From Pelodera strongyloides (lineage: Eukaryota; Nematoda; Chromadorea; Rhabditida; Rhabditidae), in the NCBI GenBank assembly GCA_036852015.1, contig JAANDG010000108.1:1-64000 (forward strand): a stretch of 64,000 nt of DNA, given 5' to 3'. The notes below the pieces were generated by a model. That model saw only the letters and a program-made list of their open reading frames with translations, did no database searches and had not been told where the DNA came from. A program made the position numbers and the translations under genes. Each line of letters begins with the position of its first letter. The stretch's first letter is position 1. Positions 12,298 through 24,561 of the stretch are shown in pieces.

Positions 12298-13020
12298 TTA
12301 ATTTCCAAATGGTGGTTTTAATTCTAACTAATACTATAGCCTGTGGTTAAGAATATTCAAGATATGCAAAGAAAGGGACGCTTCACACTTTTTGGCCATA
12401 TTGTACGAGGGATTACTTGGCGTACTTTGAAAATATACTACTACTGGTAGCAATAATGATACATAAATAAAAACACTACTCATAAAACTCACTTTCCACT
12501 TTCTTTTCCAGTGCTCATGCTGGTAATATTTGGCCTTCGTTGTTCTGATCAATTTTCTCCAATATCTGCAAAGAACTATTGTACTCACATTTGCAGAAGG
12601 TACCATCGGTTTCAAAATCAAATCTCAGAAATGCTCACCTTTACAGTATGACGGACTTGTAAACATCATTTCAGTCAATCAAGAATGAATCGATTGCGCG
12701 TTAACTCTCTGAAATTTGATTCGAGTAAATAAGTATAAGCTAACAATCTTTATTAGATAATAAATACGTTTTTTAACCGATCCTACTTCCTAATTCAATA
12801 AAATAATACCCTCTTCATCTTCATGCTTCATGCTGGAAAAAAAAGAAAGAAACGGTATTATCATTTTCGTAACCAAACGCTTACCTTTACAGACAACCTT
12901 ATTTTCCTGCATTCTCGTCGAAGGAATGACACTCGCTATCCTGTGGTTTACGCAGATTCTTTCCTTAAAGTTAAACTTGAAACACAAGTCGGTAGTAATA
13001 TAGAACAGCAAAACAAACAT
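12150..13020 (-). other. possible exons of an unrecognised minus-strand gene
   Basis: Three stretches have acceptor/donor-like borders on the minus strand: about 12,979-12,888 (frame with ICVNHRIASVIPSTRMQ, donor GTAAGC), 12,577-12,506 (frame YWRKLIRTTKAKYYQHEHW, donor GTGAGT) and 12,258-12,160 (acceptor TTTCAG). No family is recognised and reading frames across the gaps are not fixed. They could belong to the 5' end of the GPCR gene or to a separate small gene. An (AAT)n run lies at about 12,268-12,297. Confidence 0.25.
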
Positions 13021-13389
13021 TTGTTGACCAATATAAACGTTACCGTAACTTTATAGTGTATTGCATGCAGAATTTGTTCATAACTTACGCCCGATTTAGT
13101 GATAAATAAATCAAGCAAACAATGAACAAATTTCACAAGCAAATATTAAACATGGCACAATTAACACAACCAATAGCTGGGTAGCACGGTTATTACGAAC
13201 CTAATTGAGTGTCTAACAATAAAGCGGCAAAAGAAATAACACTACAATAAAAAATACAGACAATAATAAACATAAATGAGTTATTTTCGAAGGAAAACGA
13301 GAATGCCGCTTGCACGAAATGCGACAAGTCTCATTTAGCTGCGTAGAAACGATCGATAGAGAGACACTTACCTGTGTAACTTTATGTAT

Positions 13390-13645
13390 TTTTGTTCGCC
13401 TACACCAGGCCTACACCAGGCGCACCTCAGGCCCACGAGCCGCCCACCTTTTCATGTCACACGAGCCACTCTCCTTCTCTGGGCGAGAGGTGCGCCTGGT
13501 GTAGGCGAGGTGTAGGCGGCCCACCTTTTTCGGGCCTGGTGTAGGCCGCGCACCGGCCAAGTTTCCTCAGTGGGTGGGCTGCCGCACCAGGGCCCACCTG
13601 TTTTTTTATATTGAGCGCACCGGGCAAAGTTTCGCGTTGAACCAT
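13390..13645. repeat. GCCTACACCAGGC-type GC-rich repeat (copy 3)
   Basis: Contains GCCTACACCAGGCGCACCTC, GGTGCGCCTGGTGTAGGCG and the terminal-looking AAGTTTCCTCAGTGGGTGGG, followed by GGGCAAAGTTTCGCGTTGAA. The GAAACTTTG / GAGGAAACTTGGC words recur at the ends of the 16.8-kb copy. Confidence 0.7.
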
Positions 13646-15850
13646 TATTATGTCTAAACTAGAGCTAGAGCTTTCAAAAAGTAGTAGCGGTTACAAATGT
13701 AGGATACGCAAAAAGTTGGTCTGAACATTCGCCGTATTAGTATTTTTCGTTTATTTTTTTTCCGGTCAAGTATATCAAAGCAAAATGTTTCAGTGTTATC
13801 ATAACACCTACTTTAAACGCGGTACACACAATTTCTGCAAAACATCATTTTCTCTGTGTTATTCTATTTTCACGATGACATTTTGTTGATCCTTATAAGT
13901 TGAAAGATTGCCGTGGGCCTAGAGCTAGAGTGCATTCAAAAACTATGTGCCCACTAAACTTATTAGGGTGTGTGTGAGTTTATAAAAAGGGGCCAATATG
14001 CCCTGAGGCTACGATCAACCCCCTGCCTGACGTGTGCTATAGCGACAACAAATAATAATAAGGTTGCGCGACGTTGCTAGATCCTTCTTTTTGAGATACT
14101 AAATTAATCTAGCAACTTTAAATTAATCTAGCAACTTCCTTTTGGAATCTTTTAGCCGGCGAGAAATAGCTGAATAATTCAGAAAGGAGCAATGGGAAAT
14201 ATCATTAAAGATTTTCATAAAGTAATATATAATGGCTGGAAGTAGACTAGAGACAGATTACATTAGTGTTGCAAAATTTCAATATTCGCAAGAAGGATCA
14301 ATATGACCATGCAATATAAAATATAAATATTCTCTAGTATGAAGAGAATGTTGTAGCAATACAACCTCGACAAAAGCATTAGTAGAATTGGACTTTTACC
14401 GCGACTAACAACTATCTTTCTTCATCATCAAGATCAAGTTATCAAACTGGCAGGCGTTTTTTTTTCACATTATGTCCTGACGATTAGCATCGGAGGAAAT
14501 AATAATAATCTTTACGGGTAATTATTTTACGGGTACGGATTATCTATACGCTTACGGGATAAATAATGCGGAGCGTATGAGGTGGTAGGCGGCAGGCAGA
14601 AGGACATCAACATGATAACAATGAATATGCTGCAAATTCCGATTTTGAGCACCTACTTTATCTATAAAACCACCAACCAGACACAAAAATGTCGAATAAC
14701 GCTAGAAATGTGAGGTAAATCAAGTGTGAAGAACGATGTCTTCGGTTCTTTGCCAGAATATAGAACAGGAAGGTATTGAACAGAACGGCGACTAGGGCGA
14801 TTGAACAACCTGAAATATTATGAATAATTATTCAGCTCAGATCATGTGAACATGTGAGAACGCATTTTTTTGATCTACTCTCGCGAACCAAATTGATCTA
14901 CACCATTTTGATCTGCACTTAGTACCAACTGAGAAACCTATAACAATTGATCCACGAGTGTACCAGTTTAATCTACCAATCTACGCACACATACCAAGTT
15001 GATCCATACATATGCACCAAATTGATCTACTCGCGCACACTTTGATCAACATTTGGTTGAAGCAAGCAAGGGTTAATAGACAGCGGCTATAATTTAATCT
15101 ACAGTCTTGTACCAATTTGAACTACACCACCCACCAATAACTCCGATGACGATGACTCTGGCAGTGTCCGGGGGTATCACAGAACAATTGTCCAGCCACC
15201 ACTGGTATTCCGCCTCCGAGGAAAATTCGAGCACGCTTGTCGAGCTCATCTCTGAGAATTTTAATTTATCATTTTCCATCCCTGAGGAAACTTGGCTCGG
15301 CGTGAGTGCGGCACACAAGTATCATTTGGCAACACAGTAGCGTGCAAGTGGCACATAATATATAAATATAATGCGGCTAACGAAAAGATCGCTTCGAAAT
15401 TGCGAATTTTTGTGCGCCGCTTGTTATGCCGCAACTTTCCCACTAATACTCCTGACATTTTAAAAGGCGTGAAAGTATTTATTATTTTTTTTTTTTCATT
15501 TTTTTTTTAATAAAATAAAACGCATTGCCATGAAATATTGCCCATATTTCATAATACAACTGCAAAACTATGTCTTATTATAGAATCCTTACCAAGCTTG
15601 CCCTGGCTTTTAGCTTACTTTAGAAACATCTCAAAAGGCTGTGTATACCGGAAACTTGGCCAGTTAGATTTTCATGGGACTGCCCGTGCGAAATCAGCGA
15701 AAAGGTAAAATGCATCATACGGTATTTTTGTAAGAAAACAAGAATTCACTGGGAAAAGAGAAAATGAAATAGTTTCAAAAAATCTAATAGGAAAAAAGCA
15801 AGTGTTACAAGCATTCTTGTGAATACACAAACAATTGCAGTGAGGGAATA
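13646..15850. other. 2.2 kb without a supported gene
   Basis: AT-rich sequence. Short direct words (AAATTAATCTAGCAACTT near 14,100; TTGATCTAC variants at 14,870-15,110) suggest decayed repeats. The open frames at 15,094-15,510 overlap on both strands with no family signature. Confidence 0.5.
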
Positions 15851-15852
15851 CA

Positions 15853-16023
15853 TTAAAGCGAAATGCCAGCCTCTTTGGAAAATTTACATATGATAAGCAA
15901 ATCCTATGTATCCTATGCTAATTTTGTACGATTGCCTTGGACGATCGTACAAAATTAGCAAAGGATACATAGGATTTGCTTATCATATGCAAATTTTCCA
16001 AAGGGGCTAGCGTTTCGCTTTAA
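15853..16023. mobile_element. TTAA-flanked palindromic MITE family B, copy 1
   Basis: Almost fully self-complementary element: TTAA-AGCGAAATGCCAGC at the left, GGCTAGCGTTTCGCT-TTAA at the right, with ATGATAAGCAAATCCTATG and its complement as arms. It can fold into one long hairpin. A second copy lies at 52.4 kb. Confidence 0.85.
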
Positions 16024-16219
16024 GCAGTTAGTGTGCTCTTCTTACTGAGAGAAGGGAGAAATAACCTCAAAACAATTGCAATATCAGGAGTCGAATCTAG
16101 CCCACTAATTAATTCGTTAGCACTTTAGATTACTGCGAATGCTCTGAAAAACAACCCTGGTCGACAAACAACCAAAAGAACCAATTTCCTAATGAGCGCC
16201 AACAGAAAATCAGCGCAGA

Positions 16220-16292
16220 GGTCTCGTGGTGTAGTGGTTATCACATCTGTCTAACACACAGAAGGTCGGCGGTTCGATCCCGCCCGAGATCA
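16220..16292 (+). tRNA. tRNA-Val (anticodon AAC)
   Basis: Complete 73-nt cloverleaf including the discriminator A. Acceptor arm GGTCTCG pairs with CGAGATC (one G-T pair). A box TGGTGTAGTGG. Anticodon arm TCTGT-CTAACAC-ACAGA with AAC. B box GGTTCGATCC in a 5-bp T arm (GGCGG/CCGCC). A run of eight T follows at once, a normal Pol III stop. No intron. Confidence 0.95.
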
Positions 16293-16430
16293 TTTTTTTT
16301 TAATTCAGAGTAACTATTTTTTCGAATACATGTTGGGAAATGTAGAAGTATATAATTTGACAATTGTTCGTCAGCATTTGATTTCACATCTTTAGCAACG
16401 TTGAATATTCTCTAGAGAATTAAAAAAAAC

Positions 16431-16503
16431 TGATCTCGGGCGGGATCGAACCGCCGACCTTCTGTGTGTTAGACAGATGTGATAACCACTACACCACGAG
16501 ACC
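16431..16503 (-). tRNA. tRNA-Val (anticodon AAC), second identical copy
   Basis: Exact reverse complement of the tRNA at 16,220-16,292, including all paired arms and the AAC anticodon. It is transcribed towards the first copy, so the two 3' ends face each other over a 138-bp spacer. Its downstream T run is shorter and interrupted: AGT followed by TTTTTTTAA on the transcribed strand. Confidence 0.95.
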
Positions 16504-16799
16504 TCTGTTTCCCGTTGGCATTAGGTGTTAGAAAATTGTTACTTTTGGCTGTTTTTCTTAGGATTGTTTTTCGCTGCATTCGCAGTCGAAAGTGCTAACG
16601 ACTTAATTATTGGGCTAGATTTAGACTTCTGATATTCCTATGATTTGTCCAGCTACAGACATATAAGCAACATTCGAAGCGTTATCCTAAATGAGATCAA
16701 CCGAGCAAAGATCAAAAGACTTCTTGCGAGAGGGATTAAGCAGCTATCCTTAATTAAGTACGTGCATACGAACTCTTTCAATTAGTTTCGTACCCCATC

Positions 16800-16925
16800 C
16801 CATACACTGAGAAAACTTGGCCGGTGCGCGGCCTATACCTATGCGCCCGAAATGGGTGGGCAGCCGTGGTGGGACCACCCATTTTTTGTAGGCCGCGCAA
16901 CGGCCAAAGTTTCGCGTTGTAATAA
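16800..16925. repeat. GCCTACACC-type repeat (short copy 4)
   Basis: About 115 bp with inverted ends (GAAAACTTGGCCGGTGCGCGGCC and GGCCGCGCAACGGCCAAAG) around ATGGGTGGGCAGCCGTGGTG. This is the shortest family member and probably shows the minimal inverted-repeat unit. Confidence 0.65.
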
Positions 16926-16929
16926 TAAT

Positions 16930-17970
16930 ATAGCACGGAGGACCGGAATACCATTGTACAGAGGTATTCGCGAATTCGCTGCACAAGTTCTAAATTCTTT
17001 TTTCTTTAAAATTAAAAGAATATGGGCCAAATTTAGCAAAATCAATGAAGTTTGCCAAAATGGCGTAATATGCGCAAAATTAGCTCGGCGCGAGCATTTT
17101 GTGCCATAGGTGAGCGGCGCACGTCCCGCGGTTTTCCAGCAAGATGGTAGGAACATTATTTTTTAGGGGTTCATTCTTGCATCTGATTGCAGTATCCCTT
17201 AGCCTTAGCATCAGGGTGTGGCACTTCCGATGAAGTTTTGAGAGAAAACCGCCAATGAACTTATCTCCAAATTGTGTGAAGGAAAGGAAAGAAGGGGTCA
17301 CGCTGTATCAGAGGGAATATCCGGATTCTAGCTGTCTAGTATGTAGAGAGCCATCAAGCGTTTAATACACTGGTTTGTGAGTAAATCAGATTTAGAAGGA
17401 GGAAGAAAAATACGCAATACAAACTACAAGACTGAACTTAGCACGTGAAAAGTGTATGAGTTCAAATGAACGGCCCCATGTTATGCCAGTATATATTAGA
17501 AGGTAAAGTAAATGGTAGTACTAGGAAAGGTAACGTGAACTATCGATTTTCTGAGTCATAGAATACCCTACTCGTGCATCCATATTTACGTTAGCCGGCA
17601 ACCATATCATCTGGGTGCCGGACTTTAGCCGTGATCTAAAACCATGAACTATTGTTTAGCTAAAATTACAAAGCAATTGCAGATTGTGCATCAGAGAGCG
17701 TCATCATCAGCAAGTATAGTGACTGGAACTTTCGTGTTACGACTCAATTAGCTGCCTTGTCAGTTGCAAGCTAGCGCGTCCCCAAAGAGGCCCACTAAGG
17801 CCCAGACACCCCAGAGAAGGAAAGATAACGAATTGAGGCCTCCCACAGATGGGAAGTATATATTAGGACAATGAGATCAAGCTGCGGTAGATCAAGATCA
17901 AAAAAATCAAAAGTGGAAACACAAAGTAAATGTCAATATATAATATTCCATGTACCGGGAGCCATCACTG
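16930..17970. other. 1 kb without a supported gene
   Basis: Frames at 16,839-17,301 overlap on both strands and match no family recognised here. Otherwise unique-looking intergenic DNA. Confidence 0.45.
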
Positions 17971-17972
17971 AG

Positions 17973-18510
17973 AGTCGATGAGTTGCGCGCCGCACCATTT
18001 CGGGAAACAAAATGCGCGCCGCAAAGGAATGGGAAACAAAATGCGCGCGGAATAGAAATGGCGCGCAAAGTGTTTCCCGAAAAGGTGCGGAAACCGTGCG
18101 GAAATGGTGCGGCGCGCAACTTGTGCCCCGCACCATTTCCGCACCTTTTCGGCAACGTTTTTGAAAGCGCTCGGAGGATCTGCCGTAAGTGCAGTTGTTG
18201 TACTAGTATTTTTCCGCAAGCACAGGTCTCACATGTGTTGTGTGGCCGAGTGGTCTAAGGCGCTGTTCCGAGAAAGTATCTAACAAGAGTGTAGGGTTCG
18301 AATCCAACACGCTTCTTTCTTTTTGCAGTTGCTACTTTTCCCGCACCGTTTCCGCACCTTTTCGGCAACGGTTTGGGGGTGTTTCCCGCAACAGTTTGGG
18401 TGTGTTTCCCGCACCAAAACGGCAACCAGAGTCGGTGGAAAAACTTTTGCGGCGCGCATCAAATTCTTTTGCGGGAAACACCCCCAAACTGTTGCCGCGC
18501 GCAACTCTTG
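17973..18510 (+). repeat. GC-rich GTGCGG repeat with tRNA-like segment (copy 2)
   Basis: Left block of GTGCGGAAACCGTGCGG words and inverted GCACCATTTCCGCACC; then a tRNA-like segment at about 18,236-18,313 with box A TGGCCGAGTGG and box B GGTTCGAATCC and terminal GTGTTG/CAACAC pairing; then a right block of GTTTCCCGCA repeats. The anticodon and T arms do not pair well, so it is a tRNA-related relic or retroposon head, not a working tRNA. The box pattern resembles the Leu/Ser (class II) type. Confidence 0.6.
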
Positions 18511-19305
18511 AGTTTCGTTGATTACTCCAGATATTCCCACAGGTATACTTTTTACATGGGCCTGAACGATATTTGAAAATTTGAACACTCCTACGAATAA
18601 CCGAATGTCAAACTACTCACAGAAAATGTGGGGCAACAAAAAAAGATGCTTCACGATAGCCTTCTGCAGATGACACAATAAAGTTCGTGGAGCTCTCGGT
18701 CTATGGGACTACAATGAAATCACTCATTTTAACGTTATAACTTTTCAAAAGTTATGAAATTTGGCTCAGGGCTGCCATAAAGTCCCTTGTATTATTTGCA
18801 TTTACTTTGGCATATATTTAATGTTATAGTACAACCTACAGAACCCAGCACAACTACACAATTATGACCACGAACTCCAAACACACCTAACAATGTACAA
18901 TTTCACCGTGCAGCTGTGTATAGGAAAAACTGATTCTTCGTAAGTCGTAACTTTGTGCGCAGAAGTTTTACATCAACTATAACATGTTTAAATCAAAAAT
19001 AAGGAAATGGGTAAGGAAAATTGTAGTCTATAAGAACATATTTAAAAAAAAAGTAAAAACCAGTTGGAGATTTGGCTAATTTTTATGCAGACTGGGCATG
19101 CCGCCCCCAACCATAAAAATGATGTGAAAAGAAAGGAGCGGGAAGAGGGCGGGTCGACTGCAAACTAAAAGCAGTGACGAAACTTGGTGCGTGCGCCGCG
19201 CACCAACGGCACACATTTCGGTGCGCACATTTTTTTGTGTACGAACTACTACTGCGCGATCTATCCTCCCGCAGCGTTTTACTTTGAGAGCAAGCAAACC
19301 AATTT
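18511..19305. other. intergenic, no supported gene
   Basis: AT-rich until 19,100, then a short GC-rich imperfect palindrome around GGTGCGTGCGCCGCGCACC at about 19,184-19,235. Confidence 0.45.
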
Positions 19306-19315
19306 ATGCGATATT

Positions 19316-19373
19316 CAGCTTTGGCTGATATTTACTGGATAGCCGAAGGTGCGGGTTCGACCCCCAGCCGACC
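19316..19373 (+). other. shortened tRNA-like segment
   Basis: TTGGCTG pairs perfectly with CAGCCGA (7 bp) and a T-arm-like GGTGCGGGTTCGACCCCC precedes the 3' strand, but only about 55 nt lie between, too few for a D arm plus anticodon arm. Probably a truncated tRNA or tRNA-derived repeat end. Confidence 0.3.
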
Positions 19374-19749
19374 CCAATTTTTCATTTGCAATGTAAATTT
19401 GTACGATATTATCAACATTTATGTTAACAATAAGAATACATTTGTTCCCTGCAAAACTCTGCAAAATTGCATAAAAATACTGAAGGGCGATAAATCTTAT
19501 CTTATTGTCTTTTCAGTTACAAATTTGCTTCGGATGGAGGCTAATTTGTCTCTAATGCCGTACATTTATATGTACTGTCATAAATTTGGAAAATTGTACA
19601 GAATGTGTAAGAAGTTTCAGGAGCACATGACATGGTCCAAGATAATAATATTTTACAAAAAAGTACGAAAACATGGGTAATGGATCCTATGTAGAGTGAA
19701 AGATCACGCCTACAACTTCTTTAGAAGGTAGGCGGTCACATAAAAAATG

Positions 19750-20165
19750 AAGTGCGCCTAGAGTTGGCCGCCCGCCTAGACCAGTGCGCACACGATTACA
19801 CAGGTAGTGCCTCAAGGTATACGCCAGTGACTGTATGCACGAACAGTGAGGGCGTTCCAGGTGAGAGAATTTTGTCTCTACGTCTCACTGAAACACATGA
19901 TCCCTATCTTCCTCTCACCTCCCACAGAGTGTCTGGGAGCATGCTCCCAGCGTTCGTGCATACCCCTAAACCGGAATCATGTGATTGCGCATTTGTGGCA
20001 TGCGAGCGGCTCACCAAACTTTCTGTCGCCATACCCAAGGTATTGGTTGCGGCACGGGTGAGGTTCACCGGCAAAGTTCCTCATTGTCGGTATCCGGGCC
20101 CGCCCTGTGCCTTATTGCTAGGCCATAATTTCCCGTCTATTAGTAACTGGACCTCGTTTCTTTTG
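19750..20165. repeat. imperfect inverted repeat region with long open frame
   Basis: TGTATGCACGAAC near 19,832 is the inverse of GTTCGTGCATAC near 19,951; neighbouring GTGAGGGCG/CCTCTCACC words also oppose each other. The 149-codon plus-strand frame here (19,752-20,201) starts with GTG and matches no family recognised, so it is treated as a foldback repeat. Confidence 0.4.
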
Positions 20166-20744
20166 CGGGAAAAACAATTTCGAGAAAAGATGAAAAATTG
20201 ACTCAAAAGTGGAAAGAAAGGCCAGCTGGAGCAAAGACCCAACATTCAAGATTAAACGGGCTAAGCTAAATTTGAAAACGTTTTTCAGGAAATAAGGAAA
20301 TATAAGCGTTCTATAAAGCGCTATGCTCTAAGTCAATCGTTCTTCTAGCAAAATGAGAACAACAAAATTCCATAATTTAATTTTAATAAAGTAAGCACTG
20401 CGCTGGCTATGTCTAGAAGAGGGATGGATATGGCGGTGTCCTATAGATAGGTCCAGGCTCATACTGCAATAAGCATGCTAGTAATTTATATATCTATGAG
20501 TAATGAGGAAAAAGTAGCAAGTGCTATTGAGAAACTTGGTCATGCCAGAAACCTCTAGAACTTTTATAGTTGTTTTTTTCTTTACTTTTTTTGTCTGAAA
20601 CAAACTTAGAAATTCAAGCGTCCCAGAATACAGAATGGGACGTCCGAAAGTTTGAATAGAGTCGTCGAAAGGAAAACAAAAGAAGTCTACGAAAGTAAAC
20701 CTCAATAGTCAATAATTTTTGTTTATTAGGCACATATAATAATC

Positions 20745-21026
20745 CCGTATTCTCGCGCCACTTTGGGAAAGGCATTTTGGTAGGCCATTCCCAATCTCCT
20801 CTGGTAGGTCTACCAGATTGGAAATGGGAGAGGCCTACTATTGGTAGGCTCTGGTAGTGGTAATCTCCTCTGGTAGGCCTAATGCATGCAACAGCCCTCC
20901 AATCCGCTACCAACCGCGACACGCGACGCGCCTCCTACCAGTACACGAAAAGTTGCGCTTTTTCTTCCACTGGTGGGAGGTCATTCCCAATTGGGAGGCC
21001 TACCAGTGACGCGAGAATACGGGCTA
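20745..21026. mobile_element. inverted-repeat element with CCCGTATTCTCGCG ends
   Basis: Left terminus CCCGTATTCTCGCG and right terminus CGCGAGAATACGGG are exact inverses about 280 bp apart. The interior repeats TGGTAGGCCT / AGGCCTACCA in both orientations. MITE-like; no certain target duplication. Confidence 0.7.
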
Positions 21027-21029
21027 TTG

Positions 21030-22242
21030 TTTAATTCTTGGATATAAATTTGCATATACCACGTGATTATCACTATGAATATGTATCATAAATTTTTATG
21101 GTCATAAAATGTAATGTGTATGGGCTCTAAATTACAGGTTCCAAAAAGGTTAAAATCTCATGTCTTATAAAGCCGATAAAAACGTGAAAAAGACAACATC
21201 GTGCATGATTTAGGGCAAAATTGTATGCAAATTTTCGCACGAAATGAGATCGTAAGATATGATATGATATATAACTAACAATTGAGATTTAAAAAAAGGG
21301 CACGAAAATAATTTACACCCAATACTAAACGTGCTCACTCTCAAAAATGAGGAATAGATTCTATACAAAAAGGACAATGTTATGTAGTAGCTTCATAGTA
21401 TCATATTGAGGCATAACGCATAACGAATAACACCGTGTTATGCGTAATGTTTTTTTGAGTGAACCTATGGTATTAATTACTTATCTCTCACACACACACT
21501 CCATTGTAATTTACAAAGCACACACATGCATATTCATACTTATATCTTTGTATTTTTATCGAATAATACGATGCCTAATAGTCTTATAGCGCAACATTAA
21601 TACGAATGACTGCTAACACTGAACAGCTAAATAATTGGAGGATTCTTGAAAATTAAGCTTTCTAACAATAAGGATAAGGCCGATAGAATTAGTGTGTCGC
21701 ACGCGTGGAGGCCGCGCACATGCACCAAAATGGCTGAGAATACCAATACCAGTATATATCAGTGATGAAAATACAAACTACTTCTTTTACTGCAACATGA
21801 TCATATCGTCTGCTCACATGGTCACATGCTCACATGAAAGTATTTCAGTATTCTCACATGGTTGTGGGTTTACTTTACGTTGTCACATGTGCGAACATGC
21901 ACAAAACTAGTGACATACACCCTAGGCCTAAGACGTAGAGATATAGGTAATAGCAAGTATCGGTTACCAGAAGCAATAATATTTTACAAGACCCATTCAC
22001 CACATCTCAGACCTAAAACAGTTTCTTAATTTCCTCGCTAAGGTTCAAAAAGCGCAATTGCCATATTATGAATCGACAATGAGGATTCTGCGTTTGGACG
22101 TTAGAAAATAACGTTCCAATTGTCTCTCTATCCCTTTTTTCTTCGTCACTCTCTCTCTCTCTCTCTCTCTCACTCCCTCTCCTTGACCACCTCTCTTTAT
22201 ATCGGTATGTTCGTCTCTCCCTGCCTTCATCATCATCCCCCA

Positions 22243-22281
<39 letters not shown>

Positions 22282-24500
22282 AAACTCAAATTGCCATTCT
22301 ACGCTGAAATGAGCTTTCATCTCTTTAGGTTTCAGTTTTTTGTTGTTCACGATTCCGAAATGCGTCCATAAGAAGTGGGCTCAGAATTATTTAAAAAAAC
22401 ATGTTGTTATTAAATTCGGTACGTCAAATTTTGGACTCATTTTGGACACTTGATTAAATGGGAAGAAAACACACTGAGGTCGGAAAGCAGAAGTGGTGTT
22501 TTCACGGCCAAGACCATCATTTTTAGATATTGAAAGATTCGTCCTGGAAATTTGACGCGCGCCCAACTACATCGCTAATTCTGTCGGCACACCGCAAGGG
22601 TTTAGCGGGCAAGCGGCGTTTAGCGGGTTAGCGAAGAAAGCTGTGCGCTATGCATCCACGCATGCTGCAAACGTGCAAACCACTTCCGTGCCAGAGATTC
22701 GCCGCACCCTCCCCAATTATTATTAGTGAATGCGAAAACACTGTTTCGATCTACAAACTTATTAGACAGAACGCTAATGAGGGATGTAGCTAAAGGCGTC
22801 AAAGGTTTAGCATCCTCTAATGTAGGATCTAATCCAACGGCTCATCACTATTCAACCGTGATGGTATAATTACGGCTGCAGAATGCAAAAACAGACTGCA
22901 AATGCGAAAATGCGAAAGGAAGCGTCCTTTATAATTATAATAATGTGGAAGAAAAGAAGCCAGAAAGGGAGGGTTTTATACAAGACCAAACAAACAAGTT
23001 CTGCTTTCATACACACATATTTGACCATCGCGTATGATAACGTAGAGGTCTCGATTCTGTACGAGGACCCGCATGCGGAGAGAGGGTGCGCAGCGAAGAT
23101 ATGGCGAATACATCGAGCACCTCGCCGACGTATGTGCAGCATATGCGCTCCAGACGCGCCAAGTGTACGCCATCTGAACTTGTAAACATTTCAACTTTCA
23201 AGCACGTTCAATCCTTTTGATTGACTCGCATATTGAACGGAAATTAAAAATCGCAACATTGTCCAGTTTTCTAACAATAAAATGAATACCGCAAATGATT
23301 CCGACAAACAAATTCTGAATTTGCACGATTCTCAATTTCGAAAATAAAACGCGATTAAATTCATTAGTGCCTGAACATACCACAAATCGAGAAAAACAAG
23401 ATCTAACATTTCGTAACCAATTGTAAAAACAATAAAACCAGGACAACAAGTATCCAATCTTAATACTAAAAAGGGTGTTGTTTCTTTTCGACACATTTTC
23501 AGAATTTTCGAGTTTTTCTACCGAGTATAGCTCAACTTATGTGTGCATTATGTAAGCAATTCGCTTACTTTTCACATGTTAAACCTACTGGGGAACATTA
23601 GTTTGAAGCAGGAGCTAGTGTGAAGTCCCAACACAAATAAGTAGAAGCAACGCATAAGCCCCCAGGGAACAACGAACTCATCGAGTAATTTACTACTCTT
23701 CCCTACCAGACTAGGGGAGGAATATCCTTGGGGTATAACAAAAGCTCTTAGATACTGGGTTAGGAGCTTCTAGATAAGTTGTGATATAAGAAAAGGTATC
23801 TTCTATCTTCTATACTTGGAATAATTGGTGATATAGTTCGTATACATATACAAGTTGGGGAAAAAAGCTGTGATATAAAAATATTATAGAATATCCTTCA
23901 CACATAAGTTAGCGCATAAAGGACAAAGCGACAAAGGGTCATCTTCTCTCTCCTCTAAGAAGCCCTGAAACTAAAACAACTCTGTTGATTGAAGTCGGCC
24001 CGTAATCTAATAAAGTAGACGAAAGCAGTAAGCAAGTGCCATCATCGGCGAATAAAGAGACTCTTGTTTTTCAAAGTCTGCAGACTAACCTCTGGTGGTT
24101 CGTGGCGAAAAATAATCAGATGCGCTCCTCCCTCCGCCAGACCCTCGAAATTTCGCAGTTCCCGCGAGTGTACTTTGAAACTTTGAAGGACATCATTACC
24201 TACTTACAATTGTTTTTCTGCCTTTCCCCTCACCATGTTCATAATCTTTACACATCTACGGTCCGCAGAAAAGATATGGATTTTTAACATGGGAAAGGCT
24301 CTCCGCAGAAATTTACAATCTTTTCCCGCGGACGCGGCTACGTATTTGCGCGCTGCGCGCCTGAGGACCAGAGATTGTAATAAATGTGCACTATCCTAAC
24401 CTAATTGCAGTCTTTCCACCTATACAGTGCACTTAATTTATTTAATAGCTACCCTTGAAAACGAGCCTTTGATGGTTATAACGTGTCTAGAAATCCCCTA
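21030..24500. other. 3.5 kb of intergenic DNA with simple repeats
   Basis: Holds (CT)n runs at about 22,149-22,171 and 22,247-22,278, CACATG-rich words at 21,810-21,900, and a short GC-rich block at 24,320-24,365 (CCGCGGACGCGGCTACG followed by CGCGCTGCGCGCCTGAG) that recurs in diverged form at 46,655-46,700. The frames at 22,013-22,371 are simple-repeat artefacts. The frame at 24,036-24,287 is 83 codons with no family recognised. Confidence 0.5.
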
Positions 24501-24555
24501 TGCCCAGCCCCAGCCCCTGTACATGTACACTTTCGACAACAGTAAAATCACAATA

Positions 24556-24561
24556 TTTATT
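24556..24561 (-). promoter_or_regulatory. poly(A) signal AATAAA of the glucosidase II beta gene
   Basis: AATAAA on the minus strand about 236 nt after the stop codon at 24,797; the clearest signal found at a normal 3'UTR distance. Confidence 0.5.

Larger units (their letters stand above)
16081..16636. repeat. imperfect inverted duplication carrying two tRNA-Val genes
   Basis: Left arm about 16,081-16,292, right arm about 16,431-16,636 in opposite orientation. The outer parts of the arms are diverged (GAATCTAGCCCACTAATTAA against the complement of TTAATTATTGGGCTAGAT), whereas the 73-bp tRNA genes at the inner ends are identical. Confidence 0.85.

Noticed and set aside
19752..20201. 149-codon plus-strand frame
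   Set aside because: No ATG start in the first two thirds, overlaps an imperfect inverted repeat, no recognised domain or splice pattern.
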